From positions 1-37,905 of the forward strand of contig CAJUNX010000041.1 of NCBI GenBank assembly GCA_910587865.1: a stretch of DNA of 37,905 bases, read 5' to 3'. The stretch's first letter is position 1; each line of letters opens with the position of its first letter. This stretch comes from an uncultured Roseburia sp. (lineage in GTDB: Bacteria; Bacillota; Clostridia; Lachnospirales; Lachnospiraceae). A model generated the notes under the pieces. It had not been told where the DNA came from, ran no database searches, and saw only the letters and a program-made list of their open reading frames with translations. Positions 14,249 to 23,440 of this stretch are shown piece by piece. The translations under genes and the position numbers were made by a program.

Positions 14249-15559
14249 ATGGATGTTGCGGGACGTGCGGCGGATATGCTGCGGGAGTATCTCTTTAACG
14301 CGCCGATGCTTTTCCTGCTCGCAGGGACGCATCTTTATTTCACTCTGCATCTGCGCCTGATTCAGAGAAAGATCCCGCAGGGGATCAGGCTTAGTATCGC
14401 AGGGGCAAAAGGACAGACAAAGGAAGGCGGGATCACGGCGTACTCCGCGCTGGCGACAGCGCTTGCCGCGACGATCGGAACTGGAAATATCATCGGAATA
14501 TCCGCGGCGATTGCGGTGGGAGGACCGGGAGCGGTATTCTGGTGCTGGCTGACCGGGGTGTTCGGGATCGCGACCTGCTATGCGGAGTGTTTTCTGTCGG
14601 TAAAGTATAAAGTGACGGGGCGTGGGGGCACAGTCACCGGAGGGCCGATGTATGTGCTGGAGCGCCGGTTAAAAAAAAGACGGCTGGCGGCGGTCTTTGC
14701 GTTGTTTACGGTGCTCGCCTCCTTTGGCATCGGGAGCAGCGTGCAGGCGCACTCGATCCGCACGGCGGCGGAGCGGATGTTTTCCGCGCCGCCCGGGATC
14801 ACGGGGATTCTTGTGGCATCGCTTGCCGGGCTTGTGATCATCGGCGGAAACCGGCAGATCGCGCATGTGTGCAACTGGCTGGTTCCGGTGATGAGCGCGA
14901 TCTATCTCGGCGGCTGTGTGTGGATTCTGGTCAGAAATGCGGACGTTCTTCCGGCAGCGGCAGGAGTCATAGTGCGCTCCGCCGTATCCGGCCGCGCCGT
15001 CATGGGAGGAATTGCCGGGCGTGCGGTGCTGACCGGGATCCGAACGGGGATTCAGAAAGGATTATTTACCAACGAAGCCGGACTTGGGTCCGTGCCGATG
15101 GCGGCGGCCGCGGCGGACACGAAGGACCCGGTCACACAGGGGCTTGTCTCGATGACAGGGCCGTTCTGGGATACGGTGGTCATGTGCGCCGTGACAGGGC
15201 TTGCGATTGTCAGCAGCATGCTAAGCAGCCCGGAGCGCTTTACCTGCGCGGCGCCGGAGCAGCTGTGTTTTCTCGCATTTGAGGAGCTGCCGGCGGGCGG
15301 TTTTCTGCTGTCTCTCTCACTCGCATTGTTTGCGTTCGCCACGATCATCGGCTGGAACATCTACGGAACTTCCGCGGCCCGTTATCTCTGGGGAGAGCGG
15401 GGGATCATGGCGTATCAGGCATGTTATCTGTGCTTTGCATGGCTTGGCGCGGTGATGTCGATGGAACTGGTATGGGGTTGTTCGGATCTGTTTAATTCTC
15501 TGATGGCGCTGCCGAATCTGGCTGCCCTCTGGCTGCTGCGGAGGGAAATTCACACATAG
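14249..15559 (+). CDS. Alanine/glycine:cation symporter (AGCS) family protein
   Basis: A 436-residue integral membrane symporter that imports alanine or glycine with sodium. The family core is clear: SALATALAATIGTGNIIG (about 68-85), the GGPMYVLER loop, and GLFTNEAGLGSVPMAAAAA in the middle, which forms the substrate site. ATIIGWNIYG marks the later helices. About ten to eleven hydrophobic segments are visible. The C-terminus is short, ending REIHT, so the protein is slightly below the usual 450-480 residues. The ATG at 14249 follows CAGGTGGGA; an in-frame ATG at 14180 lies inside the 40-bp repeat and was rejected. No glycine riboswitch, often found before such genes in Clostridia, is visible. 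Confidence 0.93.
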   Translation: MDVAGRAADMLREYLFNAPMLFLLAGTHLYFTLHLRLIQRKIPQGIRLSIAGAKGQTKEGGITAYSALATALAATIGTGNIIGISAAIAVGGPGAVFWCWLTGVFGIATCYAECFLSVKYKVTGRGGTVTGGPMYVLERRLKKRRLAAVFALFTVLASFGIGSSVQAHSIRTAAERMFSAPPGITGILVASLAGLVIIGGNRQIAHVCNWLVPVMSAIYLGGCVWILVRNADVLPAAAGVIVRSAVSGRAVMGGIAGRAVLTGIRTGIQKGLFTNEAGLGSVPMAAAAADTKDPVTQGLVSMTGPFWDTVVMCAVTGLAIVSSMLSSPERFTCAAPEQLCFLAFEELPAGGFLLSLSLALFAFATIIGWNIYGTSAARYLWGERGIMAYQACYLCFAWLGAVMSMELVWGCSDLFNSLMALPNLAALWLLRREIHT

Positions 15560-15561
15560 CC

Positions 15562-15590
15562 TTGCATCCGGCAGGTGTCTGTGATACATT
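15562..15590 (+). promoter_or_regulatory. Promoter for IbrA/IbrB-like operon
   Basis: TTGCAT (15562-15567), a 17-bp spacer ending TGA, then TACATT (15585-15590), which is an extended -10. It lies three bases after the AGCS stop and about 90 bases before the ATG at 15680. Confidence 0.5.
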
Positions 15591-15679
15591 ACAGGAATAT
15601 ACGGCGATGCGTCAGTCCGAAAGACAAAAGCAGCCGTCTTACGAAAGAAAACCCCCGTGATTAAGATACAGGTGGATAA

Positions 15680-17005
15680 ATGATAAGGGAATATTTGGAA
15701 CAGAATGTGTACGAGGCGCTGCAGGAGCGGCTTGCCTTTCTTTTTGCAGAATTTGACAATATCTATGTCTCCTTTTCCGGGGGAAAGGACAGCGGACTGC
15801 TCCTTGAACTTGTGATGGAATATCAGAGAACGCACTGCCCAGAGAAGCGGGTCGGGCTGTTTCATCAGGATTTCGAAGCGCAGTACACGGTGACGACGGA
15901 ATACGTGGAGCGTACCTTTGAGCGACTGAAGGATGAGACGGAGCCTTACTGGGTGTGTCTCCCGATGGCGACGCGCACGGCCTTAAGCAGCTACCAGATG
16001 TACTGGTATCCCTGGGACGACCAGAAGAAGGAAGCCTGGGTGCGGCCGATGCCGGAAAAGGAATATGTGATCTGCCTGGAGAACAATCCGATCGCCACGT
16101 ACCACTACCGGATGCACCAGGAGGACCTCGCAAAGCAGTTCGGGCGCTGGTACCGGATCTCGCACGGAAAGAAACGGACGGTGTGCCTGCTTGGGATGCG
16201 CGCGGACGAATCGCTCCAGCGATACAGCGGATTTGTGAATAAGAAATACGGTTACAAGGAGCGGTGCTGGATCAGCAGGACGTTTAAGGATGTCTGGTGC
16301 GCGTCGCCGCTCTACGACTGGTCCTCCGAGGATGTCTGGCATGCATATTACCGGTTCGGATATGACTACAACCGTCTGTATGATCTGTATTATATGGCGG
16401 GGCTGAAGGTGTCGCAGATGCGTGTGGCGTCGCCGTTTAACGACTATTCCAAGGAGGCGCTGAATCTCTACCGGGTGATCGACCCGCAGATCTGGGTGAA
16501 GCTGGTCGGCCGGGTGCAGGGGGCGAATTTTACCGCGATCTATGCAAAGACGAAGGCCATGGGATACCGGAATATCCGGCTGCCGGAGGGGCATACCTGG
16601 AAATCCTATACGCTGTTTCTCCTCGATACGCTGCCGGCGAGACTGCGGAATAATTATGCGAAAAAGTTTAATACTTCTATTGAGTTCTGGCACCGGACCG
16701 GAGGCGGTCTCGACGAGGAGACGATTCGGGAACTGGAGGACTGCGGATATAAGATTAAGCGCAACGGTGTGTCCAATTATACTCTGAACAAAAAAACGCG
16801 CGTCATTTTTCTGGAAAAAATTCCGGATGACACCGACGATATCCGCTCGTCCAAAGATATCCCGAGCTGGAAGAGGATGTGTTACTGCATTTTAAAAAAT
16901 GATCACGTCTGCCGTTTTATGGGATTCAGCCTTTCCAAAGAACAGAGAAAACGTATCGAGGTCATAAGGAAAAAGTACAAAGGAGTGGAGGAGATCAACG
17001 CATGA
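15680..17005 (+). CDS. IbrA-like phosphoadenosine-phosphosulfate-reductase-fold protein (DUF3440 type)
   Basis: A 441-residue PP-loop ATP-pyrophosphatase-type protein related to PAPS reductase and, by fold, to DndC. The nucleotide loop SGGKDS is at residues 33-38. LGMRADES and SPLYDWSSEDVW are the other PAPS-reductase-family blocks. The second half matches the DUF3440 extension of the E. coli immunoglobulin-binding regulator IbrA, and a CYC...C cluster near the C-terminus (KRMCYC, then DHVC) might bind metal. It overlaps the next gene by 4 bases (ATGA), so the two are translationally coupled. Start 15680 has AGGTGG upstream. The family is known mainly from mobile elements and phages; its chemistry is unproven, and a true assimilatory PAPS reductase is unlikely given the ParB partner. 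Confidence 0.85.
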   Translation: MIREYLEQNVYEALQERLAFLFAEFDNIYVSFSGGKDSGLLLELVMEYQRTHCPEKRVGLFHQDFEAQYTVTTEYVERTFERLKDETEPYWVCLPMATRTALSSYQMYWYPWDDQKKEAWVRPMPEKEYVICLENNPIATYHYRMHQEDLAKQFGRWYRISHGKKRTVCLLGMRADESLQRYSGFVNKKYGYKERCWISRTFKDVWCASPLYDWSSEDVWHAYYRFGYDYNRLYDLYYMAGLKVSQMRVASPFNDYSKEALNLYRVIDPQIWVKLVGRVQGANFTAIYAKTKAMGYRNIRLPEGHTWKSYTLFLLDTLPARLRNNYAKKFNTSIEFWHRTGGGLDEETIRELEDCGYKIKRNGVSNYTLNKKTRVIFLEKIPDDTDDIRSSKDIPSWKRMCYCILKNDHVCRFMGFSLSKEQRKRIEVIRKKYKGVEEINA

Positions 17006-17580
17006 GATACAAAAGTCCGGTGTATCAGGTGATCCCGGTGCCGATCGCCCGGGTAAAGCCGAATACCTACAATCCGAATTCCGTGGCGCCGCCGGAGATG
17101 AAGCTTCTATATGAAAGCATCAGAGAGGACGGCTACACGATGCCGATCGTCTGCTATCACGATAAGGAGGAGGATACGTATATTATCGTGGACGGGTTTC
17201 ACCGCTACCGCGTGATGCTGGAGCATCACGATATCTACGAGCGGGAGAGAGGGATGCTGCCGGTGTCGGTGATTGACAAGCCGATCGATCAGCGGATGGC
17301 GAGCACGATCCGGCACAATCGCGCCCGGGGAAATCATGCGGTGGATCTGATGAGCAATATCGTAAAGGAGCTGCATGATCTGGGGCGTTCGGATGCGTGG
17401 ATTTCCAAACATCTCGGGATGGACCGGGACGAGATTCTGAGGCTAAAGCAGATCACGGGCCTGGCGGAGCTGTTTGCGGATGTGGAGTTCGGCAGGGCCT
17501 GGCGTCCGGTGGAGCAGATCGGGGTGGAGGAACTCGATCTGCCGTATGACGGGGGAGTGTTGGAAGAGGAGGATGAATAG
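17002..17580 (+). CDS. IbrB-like ParB/sulfiredoxin-fold protein
   Basis: A 192-residue ParB N-domain-like protein that partners the IbrA-like gene just upstream. The signature DGFHRYR (64-70) matches the DGxHRxx box of ParB/Srx-fold proteins. IRHNRARGNH (about 98-107) matches the second conserved box, where ParB has the ENxQR-type motif. A helical segment with ISKHLGMDRDEILRLKQ (about 134-150) resembles the DNA-binding helix-turn-helix of ParB-like proteins. The C-terminus is acidic. The start overlaps the IbrA stop by 4 bases. The fold supports nucleotide or nucleic-acid binding; in the IbrAB context a regulatory role has been proposed for E. coli. Function here is inferred from the pairing only. 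Confidence 0.83.
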   Translation: MRYKSPVYQVIPVPIARVKPNTYNPNSVAPPEMKLLYESIREDGYTMPIVCYHDKEEDTYIIVDGFHRYRVMLEHHDIYERERGMLPVSVIDKPIDQRMASTIRHNRARGNHAVDLMSNIVKELHDLGRSDAWISKHLGMDRDEILRLKQITGLAELFADVEFGRAWRPVEQIGVEELDLPYDGGVLEEEDE

Positions 17581-18453
17581 ATGATGATTGTACAGTTTAT
17601 CAGAGGGTTCTGCATGGCGTTAGCGGACAGCGTTCCGGGCGTTTCGGGCGGGACAGTCGCGTTTCTGCTCGGTTTTTACGACCAGTTTATCGGTGCGGTG
17701 GATGATCTGCTGGCCGGGAATATGGAGAAAAAGAAAGCGGCCCTGCTGTTTCTGCTAAAGCTCGGTGCGGGCTGGGCCTGCGGCATGGTGCTGGCGCTGC
17801 TTGTGCTGGCGAGTGTGTTTGAGTCCCATATCTACGCGGTCAGCTCAATGTTTATCGGGTTTATCGTGTTCGCAATTCCGCTCGTGGTGACGGAGGAGAA
17901 GGAGACGCTGAAGGCCGGGTATAAGGGAGCGCCGTTTATCCCGATCGGGGTGGCGGTGGTGGCTGCGATCACCTACTTTAACCCGGTTTCCGGAGGGGAG
18001 GGTGTGAGTCTGGAGCATCTTGACATCCGTCTCGCCGTCTTTGTCTTTGCGGCGGGAGTGATCACGATCTCCGCCATGGTGCTGCCCGGTATCTCGGGGT
18101 CGACGCTGCTTCTTATCATGGGGCTTTATCTGCCGATCGTCTCGGCGATCAAAGATATTCTGCACTTTGATTTCTCTGCGTTTCCGACCGTGTTCCTCTT
18201 CGGATGCGGACTGCTGGCCGGCGTGTTCGGCGTGGTGAAGGTGATCAGAAAGGCGCTTGCCCGGTTCCGCGCGCAGACGATTTATCTCATCCTCGGTCTG
18301 ATGGCGGGCTCGATCTACGCGATTGTCATGGGGCCCGTGACGCTTGAGACGCCGCAGCCGGCGATGACGTTTTCACTGTTTGAGCCGTTATTTTTTGTGA
18401 TCGGCGGGGCTGTCATCTTCGGGCTGCAGCAGCTGAAACGGATAAAAGAATAA
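17581..18453 (+). CDS. DUF368 polyprenyl-phosphate transporter (PopT-type)
   Basis: A 290-residue polytopic membrane protein of the DUF368 family. Members were recently shown to return undecaprenyl phosphate across the membrane for reuse in wall and glycan synthesis. The N-terminal signature DSVPGVSGGTVAFLLGFYDQ (residues 16-35) and its mirror MVLPGISGSTLLLIMGLY (about 166-183) give the two inverted repeats typical of the family. About eight hydrophobic segments are visible. It begins directly after the IbrB stop, and its ribosome site AGGAGGATG lies inside the end of ibrB, so the genes are co-transcribed and probably coupled. Start codon doublet ATGATG at 17581. The neighbourhood gives no other wall gene, so this link to ibrAB is unexplained. 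Confidence 0.9.
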   Translation: MMIVQFIRGFCMALADSVPGVSGGTVAFLLGFYDQFIGAVDDLLAGNMEKKKAALLFLLKLGAGWACGMVLALLVLASVFESHIYAVSSMFIGFIVFAIPLVVTEEKETLKAGYKGAPFIPIGVAVVAAITYFNPVSGGEGVSLEHLDIRLAVFVFAAGVITISAMVLPGISGSTLLLIMGLYLPIVSAIKDILHFDFSAFPTVFLFGCGLLAGVFGVVKVIRKALARFRAQTIYLILGLMAGSIYAIVMGPVTLETPQPAMTFSLFEPLFFVIGGAVIFGLQQLKRIKE

Positions 18454-18474
18454 TATGGATGCAGGAGTGAGAAA

Positions 18475-20298
18475 ATGAGAAAGGTACTGGTTTTCTTAAA
18501 AGACTACAAAAAGGAGAGTGTGTTAGGGCCGCTGTTTAAGCTGCTGGAGGCGTCTTTCGAGCTGATTGTGCCGCTGGTCATGGCCGCGATCATCGACGTG
18601 GGCGTGGCGTCATCGGACCGGTCCTATATCATGAAGATGTGCATGGTGCTGGTCATGCTCGCCGTGATCGGGCTGGTCTGTTCCATCACGGCGCAGTATT
18701 TTGCGGCAAAGGCGGCGGTCGGATGTGCAGCCGGCCTGCGGCATGCGCTGTTTGAGCATATCGGTACGCTTTCCTTTACCGAGATGGATACGGTCGGAAC
18801 CTCGACGCTGATCACGCGGATGACCAGCGACGTCAATCAGGTGCAGAACGGGGTGAATCTGGTACTGCGTCTGTTCCTGCGTTCGCCGTTTATCGTGTTC
18901 GGATCCATGATCATGGCATTTACGATCGATGTGCAGGCAGCGCTGGTGTTTGTCGTGACGATCCCCCTGCTCTCGATCGTGGTGTTCGGCATTATGCTGA
19001 TCAGTATCCCGCTTTACCGGAAGGTGCAGGCGGCGCTCGATCAGGTGCTGGGCATCACCAGGGAAAATCTGACCGGCAGCCGCGTGATCCGGGCGTTCAA
19101 CCAGGAAGAGGAGGAGACGGAAAAGTTTCAGGAGAAAAACGGGGTCTTAACGCGCGTACAGCTGTATGTGGGCAGGATCTCCGCCCTGATGAATCCGCTG
19201 ACCTATATCCTGATCAATGCCGGGATTGTTGTGCTGGTCTGGGTGGGAGCGATCCGCGTGGAGGGCGGCGCGATCACGCAGGGCGAGGTGGTTGCGCTGG
19301 TGAGCTACATGTCTCAGATTCTCGTGGAGCTGGTGAAGCTGGCAAATCTGATCATCAATATCAACAAGTCGATCGCCTGCGGCAACCGGATCGGAACAAT
19401 CTTAGAGCTTCAGCCGTCGATTGAGGACGGGGCAGGTGTGTCTGCGCCTGCGGGAAGCGTGACGGCAGCCAGAGGAAACACGGTCGGTGCGGCAGGAAGA
19501 GCGTCCGTATCGGACGGAGACAAAGACACGCTGGACGGACACGGAGCGGAGACGGTTCCCGCCGTGGAATTTTCCCATGTCGGTCTGGTATATGCGGGCG
19601 CCGGCGAGGAGTCGCTGACCGATATTGATTTTGCGGCGCGCAGCGGCGAGACGATCGGCATCATCGGAGGAACCGGTTCCGGCAAATCCTCCGTCGTCAA
19701 TCTGATTCCCCGTTTTTATGATGCGACGAGCGGCGCGGTCCGTGTCAACGGCCGGGACGTGCGCGAGTACACGCTGGAGGAGCTGCGTGAAAAAACAGGC
19801 GTCGTGCTCCAGAAGGCAGTGCTCTTTGCGGGGACGATCCGTGAAAATATGCGCTGGGGCAATAAGGACGCGACGGATGAGGAGATCTATGAGGCGCTCG
19901 AACTCGCGCAGGCCAGGGAATTTGTGGACACGAAGGAGGGCGGTCTTGACTTTAAGATCGGGCAGGGGGGCAAGAATCTGTCCGGCGGCCAGAGACAGAG
20001 GCTCACGATCGCCCGCGCACTTGTGAAAAAACCGGAGATTCTGATTCTGGACGACAGCGCTTCCGCGCTCGATTTCGCGACGGACGCGAAGCTTCGGGCA
20101 GCCATTGCCGGGATAAAACGACAGATGACGGTGTTTATCGTCTCCCAGCGTGCGGCCTCGATCCGGCATGCGGATCAGATTCTCGTGCTGGATGACGGAA
20201 GGATCGTGGGAACGGGCACGCATGAGACGCTCCTCTCCTCCTGCGAGGTATATCAGGAGATCTACGAGTCGCAGTTTCAGAAGACAGGCGGCCGGTAA
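18475..20298 (+). CDS. ABC exporter half-transporter, degenerate-site subunit
   Basis: A 607-residue type IV ABC exporter half (membrane domain about 1-310, ATPase about 360-600). Walker A GGTGSGKS is at 398-405 and the signature LSGGQ at 502-506. Walker B ends LILDDS, with Asp527 where the catalytic Glu should be, and the switch His is Gln558 (SQR). Both changes are those of the degenerate-site subunit of heterodimeric exporters such as TM287/288 and BmrCD. A low-complexity linker of about 40 residues rich in Gly, Ala and Asp (roughly 317-360) joins the domains and looks like an insertion. The ATG at 18475 follows AGGAG. The partner is the next gene. Substrate is unknown; drugs, lipids or peptides are typical. 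Confidence 0.93.
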   Translation: MRKVLVFLKDYKKESVLGPLFKLLEASFELIVPLVMAAIIDVGVASSDRSYIMKMCMVLVMLAVIGLVCSITAQYFAAKAAVGCAAGLRHALFEHIGTLSFTEMDTVGTSTLITRMTSDVNQVQNGVNLVLRLFLRSPFIVFGSMIMAFTIDVQAALVFVVTIPLLSIVVFGIMLISIPLYRKVQAALDQVLGITRENLTGSRVIRAFNQEEEETEKFQEKNGVLTRVQLYVGRISALMNPLTYILINAGIVVLVWVGAIRVEGGAITQGEVVALVSYMSQILVELVKLANLIININKSIACGNRIGTILELQPSIEDGAGVSAPAGSVTAARGNTVGAAGRASVSDGDKDTLDGHGAETVPAVEFSHVGLVYAGAGEESLTDIDFAARSGETIGIIGGTGSGKSSVVNLIPRFYDATSGAVRVNGRDVREYTLEELREKTGVVLQKAVLFAGTIRENMRWGNKDATDEEIYEALELAQAREFVDTKEGGLDFKIGQGGKNLSGGQRQRLTIARALVKKPEILILDDSASALDFATDAKLRAAIAGIKRQMTVFIVSQRAASIRHADQILVLDDGRIVGTGTHETLLSSCEVYQEIYESQFQKTGGR

Positions 20299-20323
20299 TT
20301 TCGAAAGGAACAGGTATGGTAAG

Positions 20324-22081
20324 ATGAAAAAAGGGATGAGCGGCCAGCAGAAAGCGACGCTGGCAAAGGTTCTGAATTATATCCGGACATACTGGTTTTA
20401 TCTCGGCTGTTCGATCGTGCTCGCTGCCGTGACGGTGGCGCTGACGCTTTATCTGCCGATACTGACCGGACAGGCCGTGGACCGGATCATCGGCCCGGGC
20501 AGTGTGGATTTCGCCGGTATTTTTCTCATTTTAAAAAAGATGGCAGTCATCATTCTGCTCACGGCGGCTGCGCAGTGGATCATGAATGCCTGCAACAATA
20601 AGATCACTTACAATGTGATCCGCGACATCCGCATGGAAGCGTTTCAGAAGATTGAGCATCTCCCGTTAAAATATCTCGACGCGCACTCTTACGGGGAGGT
20701 GGTCAGCCGGGTGATCGCGGACGTCGATCAGTTTGCGGACGGACTTTTGATGGGATTCACCCAGTTTTTTACCGGGATCGTGACAATCTTCGGCACACTG
20801 ATTTTTATGCTGACGATCAGCGTGAAGATCACGGTCGCAGTCGTGGTGATCACGCCGGTCTCGCTGTTTGTGGCGAGCTATATCGCAAAAAAGACATTTT
20901 CCATGTTCCGGCTACAGTCGGAGACAAGGGGAGAGCAGACAGCCTTCATTGAGGAGATGGTCGGCAATCAGAAGGTGGTGCAGGCGTTTTCGCACGAGGA
21001 CGAGGCGCTTGAGAAGTTCGACGAGATCAACGGACGTCTGCAGCGTTATTCCCTGCGCGCGATCTTTTTTTCGAGCATCACGAATCCGGCGACGCGGTTT
21101 GTCAACAGTCTGGTGTACGCGACGGTCGGCGTGGTGGGCGCGTTTACGGCGATCGCAGGCGGGATCAGCGTCGGACAGCTGTCAAGCCTTTTAAGCTATG
21201 CGAATCAGTACACAAAGCCGTTTAACGAGATCTCGGGCGTGATCACGGAGCTGCAGAATGCGCTGGCGTGCGCGGGCAGGGTGTTCGCACTGATCGACGA
21301 GGAGGCCGAGACGCCGGACGCTGCGGATGCAAAGACGCTTGACGGGGCGGACGGCCGGGTGGAGTTAGAGCACGTCTGGTTTTCTTATACACCGGAACAG
21401 AAGCTGATCGAGGATTTTAATCTTTCGGTCACACCCGGACAGAGGGTGGCGATTGTGGGGCCGACAGGCTGCGGCAAGACGACGCTCATCAATCTGCTGA
21501 TGCGCTTTTACGATGTGAACAGCGGAGCGATCCGTGTCAGCGGCATTCCGCTGCGTGAAATGACGAGAAAAAGTCTGCGTGACAACTACGGTATGGTGCT
21601 GCAGGAGACCTGGCTGCGCAGCGGCACGGTTCATGACAATATCGCGATGGGCCGGCCGGATGCCACGCGCGAGGAGGTCGTTGCGGCGGCGAAGGCGTCC
21701 CACGCGCACAGCTTTATCAAGCGTCTGCCGGACGGCTATGACACGGTGATCACAGAGGACGGCGGCAATCTCTCGCAGGGACAGAAACAGCTTCTGTGCA
21801 TCGCGCGCGTGATGCTGTGCCTGCCGCCGATGCTGATCCTTGACGAGGCGACCTCCTCGATCGATACCCGCACGGAGATCCGGATCCAGAAGGCGTTTGC
21901 GAAGATGATGCAGGGCAGAACCAGCTTTATCGTTGCACACCGGCTCTCGACGATCCGGGAGGCGGATATCATTCTGGTGATGAAGGACGGAAGGATCATC
22001 GAGCAGGGGAACCACGAGGAATTGTTAGCGCAGGACGGATTTTACGCGACACTCTACAACAGTCAGTTTGCAGCAGGATAA
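20324..22081 (+). CDS. ABC exporter half-transporter, catalytic subunit
   Basis: The 585-residue partner of the preceding gene. The membrane domain covers about 1-325 and the ATPase about 340-585. Walker A GPTGCGKT spans 379-386, the signature LSQGQ 483-487, and Walker B LILDEATSS carries the catalytic Glu508; the switch His539 is intact (AHR). This subunit therefore supplies the working catalytic residues, while its sister supplies a canonical LSGGQ for the composite site. Start 20324 lies 25 bases after the sister's stop, with AAGGAACAGG upstream. The frame is open further upstream inside the sister gene, but that part has no homology. The heterodimer call is strong; cargo may relate to the acyltransferase-like gene that follows after 12 bases. 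Confidence 0.93.
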   Translation: MKKGMSGQQKATLAKVLNYIRTYWFYLGCSIVLAAVTVALTLYLPILTGQAVDRIIGPGSVDFAGIFLILKKMAVIILLTAAAQWIMNACNNKITYNVIRDIRMEAFQKIEHLPLKYLDAHSYGEVVSRVIADVDQFADGLLMGFTQFFTGIVTIFGTLIFMLTISVKITVAVVVITPVSLFVASYIAKKTFSMFRLQSETRGEQTAFIEEMVGNQKVVQAFSHEDEALEKFDEINGRLQRYSLRAIFFSSITNPATRFVNSLVYATVGVVGAFTAIAGGISVGQLSSLLSYANQYTKPFNEISGVITELQNALACAGRVFALIDEEAETPDAADAKTLDGADGRVELEHVWFSYTPEQKLIEDFNLSVTPGQRVAIVGPTGCGKTTLINLLMRFYDVNSGAIRVSGIPLREMTRKSLRDNYGMVLQETWLRSGTVHDNIAMGRPDATREEVVAAAKASHAHSFIKRLPDGYDTVITEDGGNLSQGQKQLLCIARVMLCLPPMLILDEATSSIDTRTEIRIQKAFAKMMQGRTSFIVAHRLSTIREADIILVMKDGRIIEQGNHEELLAQDGFYATLYNSQFAAG

Positions 22082-22093
22082 GAAAGTGCGCTT

Positions 22094-23440
22094 ATGAAGA
22101 AAAAGAAAAACGGAATTCCCACAGAAGAGATTGCAGAAGATCAGGAGCAGACAAAAGGCAGGCGTTATTTAAACAAAGACATCCGCTGGGATCGTCTTGA
22201 TAATACCGCGCATCTTTTTCCGGTGATTGCGGGGGAGAGCATGAGCAATGTATACCGCATCAGTGTTACGCTGACGGAGCTCGTGCAGCCCGAATTTTTA
22301 CAGGAGGCGTTAGATATTGTGCTGCCGAAGTTTGACGGGTTTAATTTACGGCTCCGGCAGGGCGTGTTCTGGTATTATTTTGAGGAAAACGGAAAACCTG
22401 CGCCCCGCGTGCGCAAAGAGAGCAATTTTCCCTGCCGGTTTATCCGGCAGAACAAAAACCGGAGCTATATGTTCCGCGTCAGCTACTACAGATATCGTAT
22501 CAACCTCGAGGTATTCCATGTCTTAACGGACGGGATGGGCGGGATCAATTTCCTAAAAGAGCTGACGTATCAGTATCTGCGTCTCGTGCACACGGAACTG
22601 AAGGAAAAAGTGGGCGATTATTTAAACAGCGGCACCTCCTTAAACCGGGAGGACAGCTTTTTAAAAAACTACAAACAGAGCCACGAAAAAGGATATCAGA
22701 CGAAAAAGGCGTATCTCATCAAGGGTGAGAAGCTGCCGCCGGGCGAGTTCGGCGTCATGCACGGATATATGCGGATTTCGGAATTAAAAAAGGTCTGCCA
22801 TGATTACGGTGTCAGCATCAACGAGTATCTGGTCGGGGTTTATATCTGGAGCGTGTACACGGAATGCATGCACGGTATGCCCTCGGAGCGCCCGATCCGC
22901 GTGGCGGTTCCGGTGAATCTTCGGCCATATTTCAACTCGATCACGACAAAGAATTTTTTTGTCATGGTCTCTGCGGAATTTCACCCGGTGCGGGAGATCT
23001 ATACCTTTGAGGAAGTGCTGGGGATCGTCCGCGAGAGTCTGCGCAGTCAGATTAACAGAGAGCATCTGGAGGAGCTGTTCTCCTACAATGTGTCCAATGA
23101 AAAGATCCTGATCGCAAGAGCAGCGCCGCTGATTTTTAAAAATATGGCGATGCGCGTGGTCTATACATCCTCCGCGCTCGCGAATACGGCGACGGTGACC
23201 AATATCGGAAATATCACGGTGGAGGAGGAATACAGGCCCTATGTGGAGCTGTTTCACGCGTATCTTGCAATGTCGAAAGGGCAGCATTTAAAGGGGACAA
23301 TCTGTTCCTATGGCGGTACGCTGGTATTTAGTTTCAGCTATGACTTAAAGGACGCGTCGGTGCAGCGCGGATTTTTCCGGAAGCTGGCCGCGGACGGCCT
23401 TGCGGTGGAAGTGGAAAGCAACGGGGTGAATTATGAGTAG
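22094..23440 (+). CDS. Alcohol-acetyltransferase / condensation-domain-like acyltransferase
   Basis: A 448-residue cytosolic protein with the CoA-dependent acyltransferase fold shared by alcohol acetyltransferases, PapA proteins and NRPS condensation domains. The catalytic motif HxxxDG is present as HVLTDGMGG (His142, Asp146). The first 30 residues are lysine- and glutamate-rich. RPIRVAVPVNLRPYF in the second half matches the conserved arm that ends xxNLRP in this superfamily, followed by the loop that shields the active-site channel. It overlaps the next gene by 8 bases (23433-23440), so the two are tightly coupled. Start 22094 follows AGAAAGTGCGCTT, a weak ribosome site, so coupling to the ABC gene is likely. 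Acyl donor and acceptor are unknown. Confidence 0.82.
   Translation: MKKKKNGIPTEEIAEDQEQTKGRRYLNKDIRWDRLDNTAHLFPVIAGESMSNVYRISVTLTELVQPEFLQEALDIVLPKFDGFNLRLRQGVFWYYFEENGKPAPRVRKESNFPCRFIRQNKNRSYMFRVSYYRYRINLEVFHVLTDGMGGINFLKELTYQYLRLVHTELKEKVGDYLNSGTSLNREDSFLKNYKQSHEKGYQTKKAYLIKGEKLPPGEFGVMHGYMRISELKKVCHDYGVSINEYLVGVYIWSVYTECMHGMPSERPIRVAVPVNLRPYFNSITTKNFFVMVSAEFHPVREIYTFEEVLGIVRESLRSQINREHLEELFSYNVSNEKILIARAAPLIFKNMAMRVVYTSSALANTATVTNIGNITVEEEYRPYVELFHAYLAMSKGQHLKGTICSYGGTLVFSFSYDLKDASVQRGFFRKLAADGLAVEVESNGVNYE

Noticed and set aside
15591..15679. Possible c-di-GMP-I riboswitch suggested by CCGAAAG and AAAAGCAGCC in the leader of the IbrA-like gene.
   Set aside because: The core GGGACGCAAAGCC pattern and its tetraloop receptor partner are not present.
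18475..20298. Asp in place of catalytic Glu in the first ABC subunit as a sign of a broken gene.
   Set aside because: Asp plus a Gln switch residue is the known pattern of degenerate-site subunits in heterodimeric exporters, and the partner gene has the intact residues.
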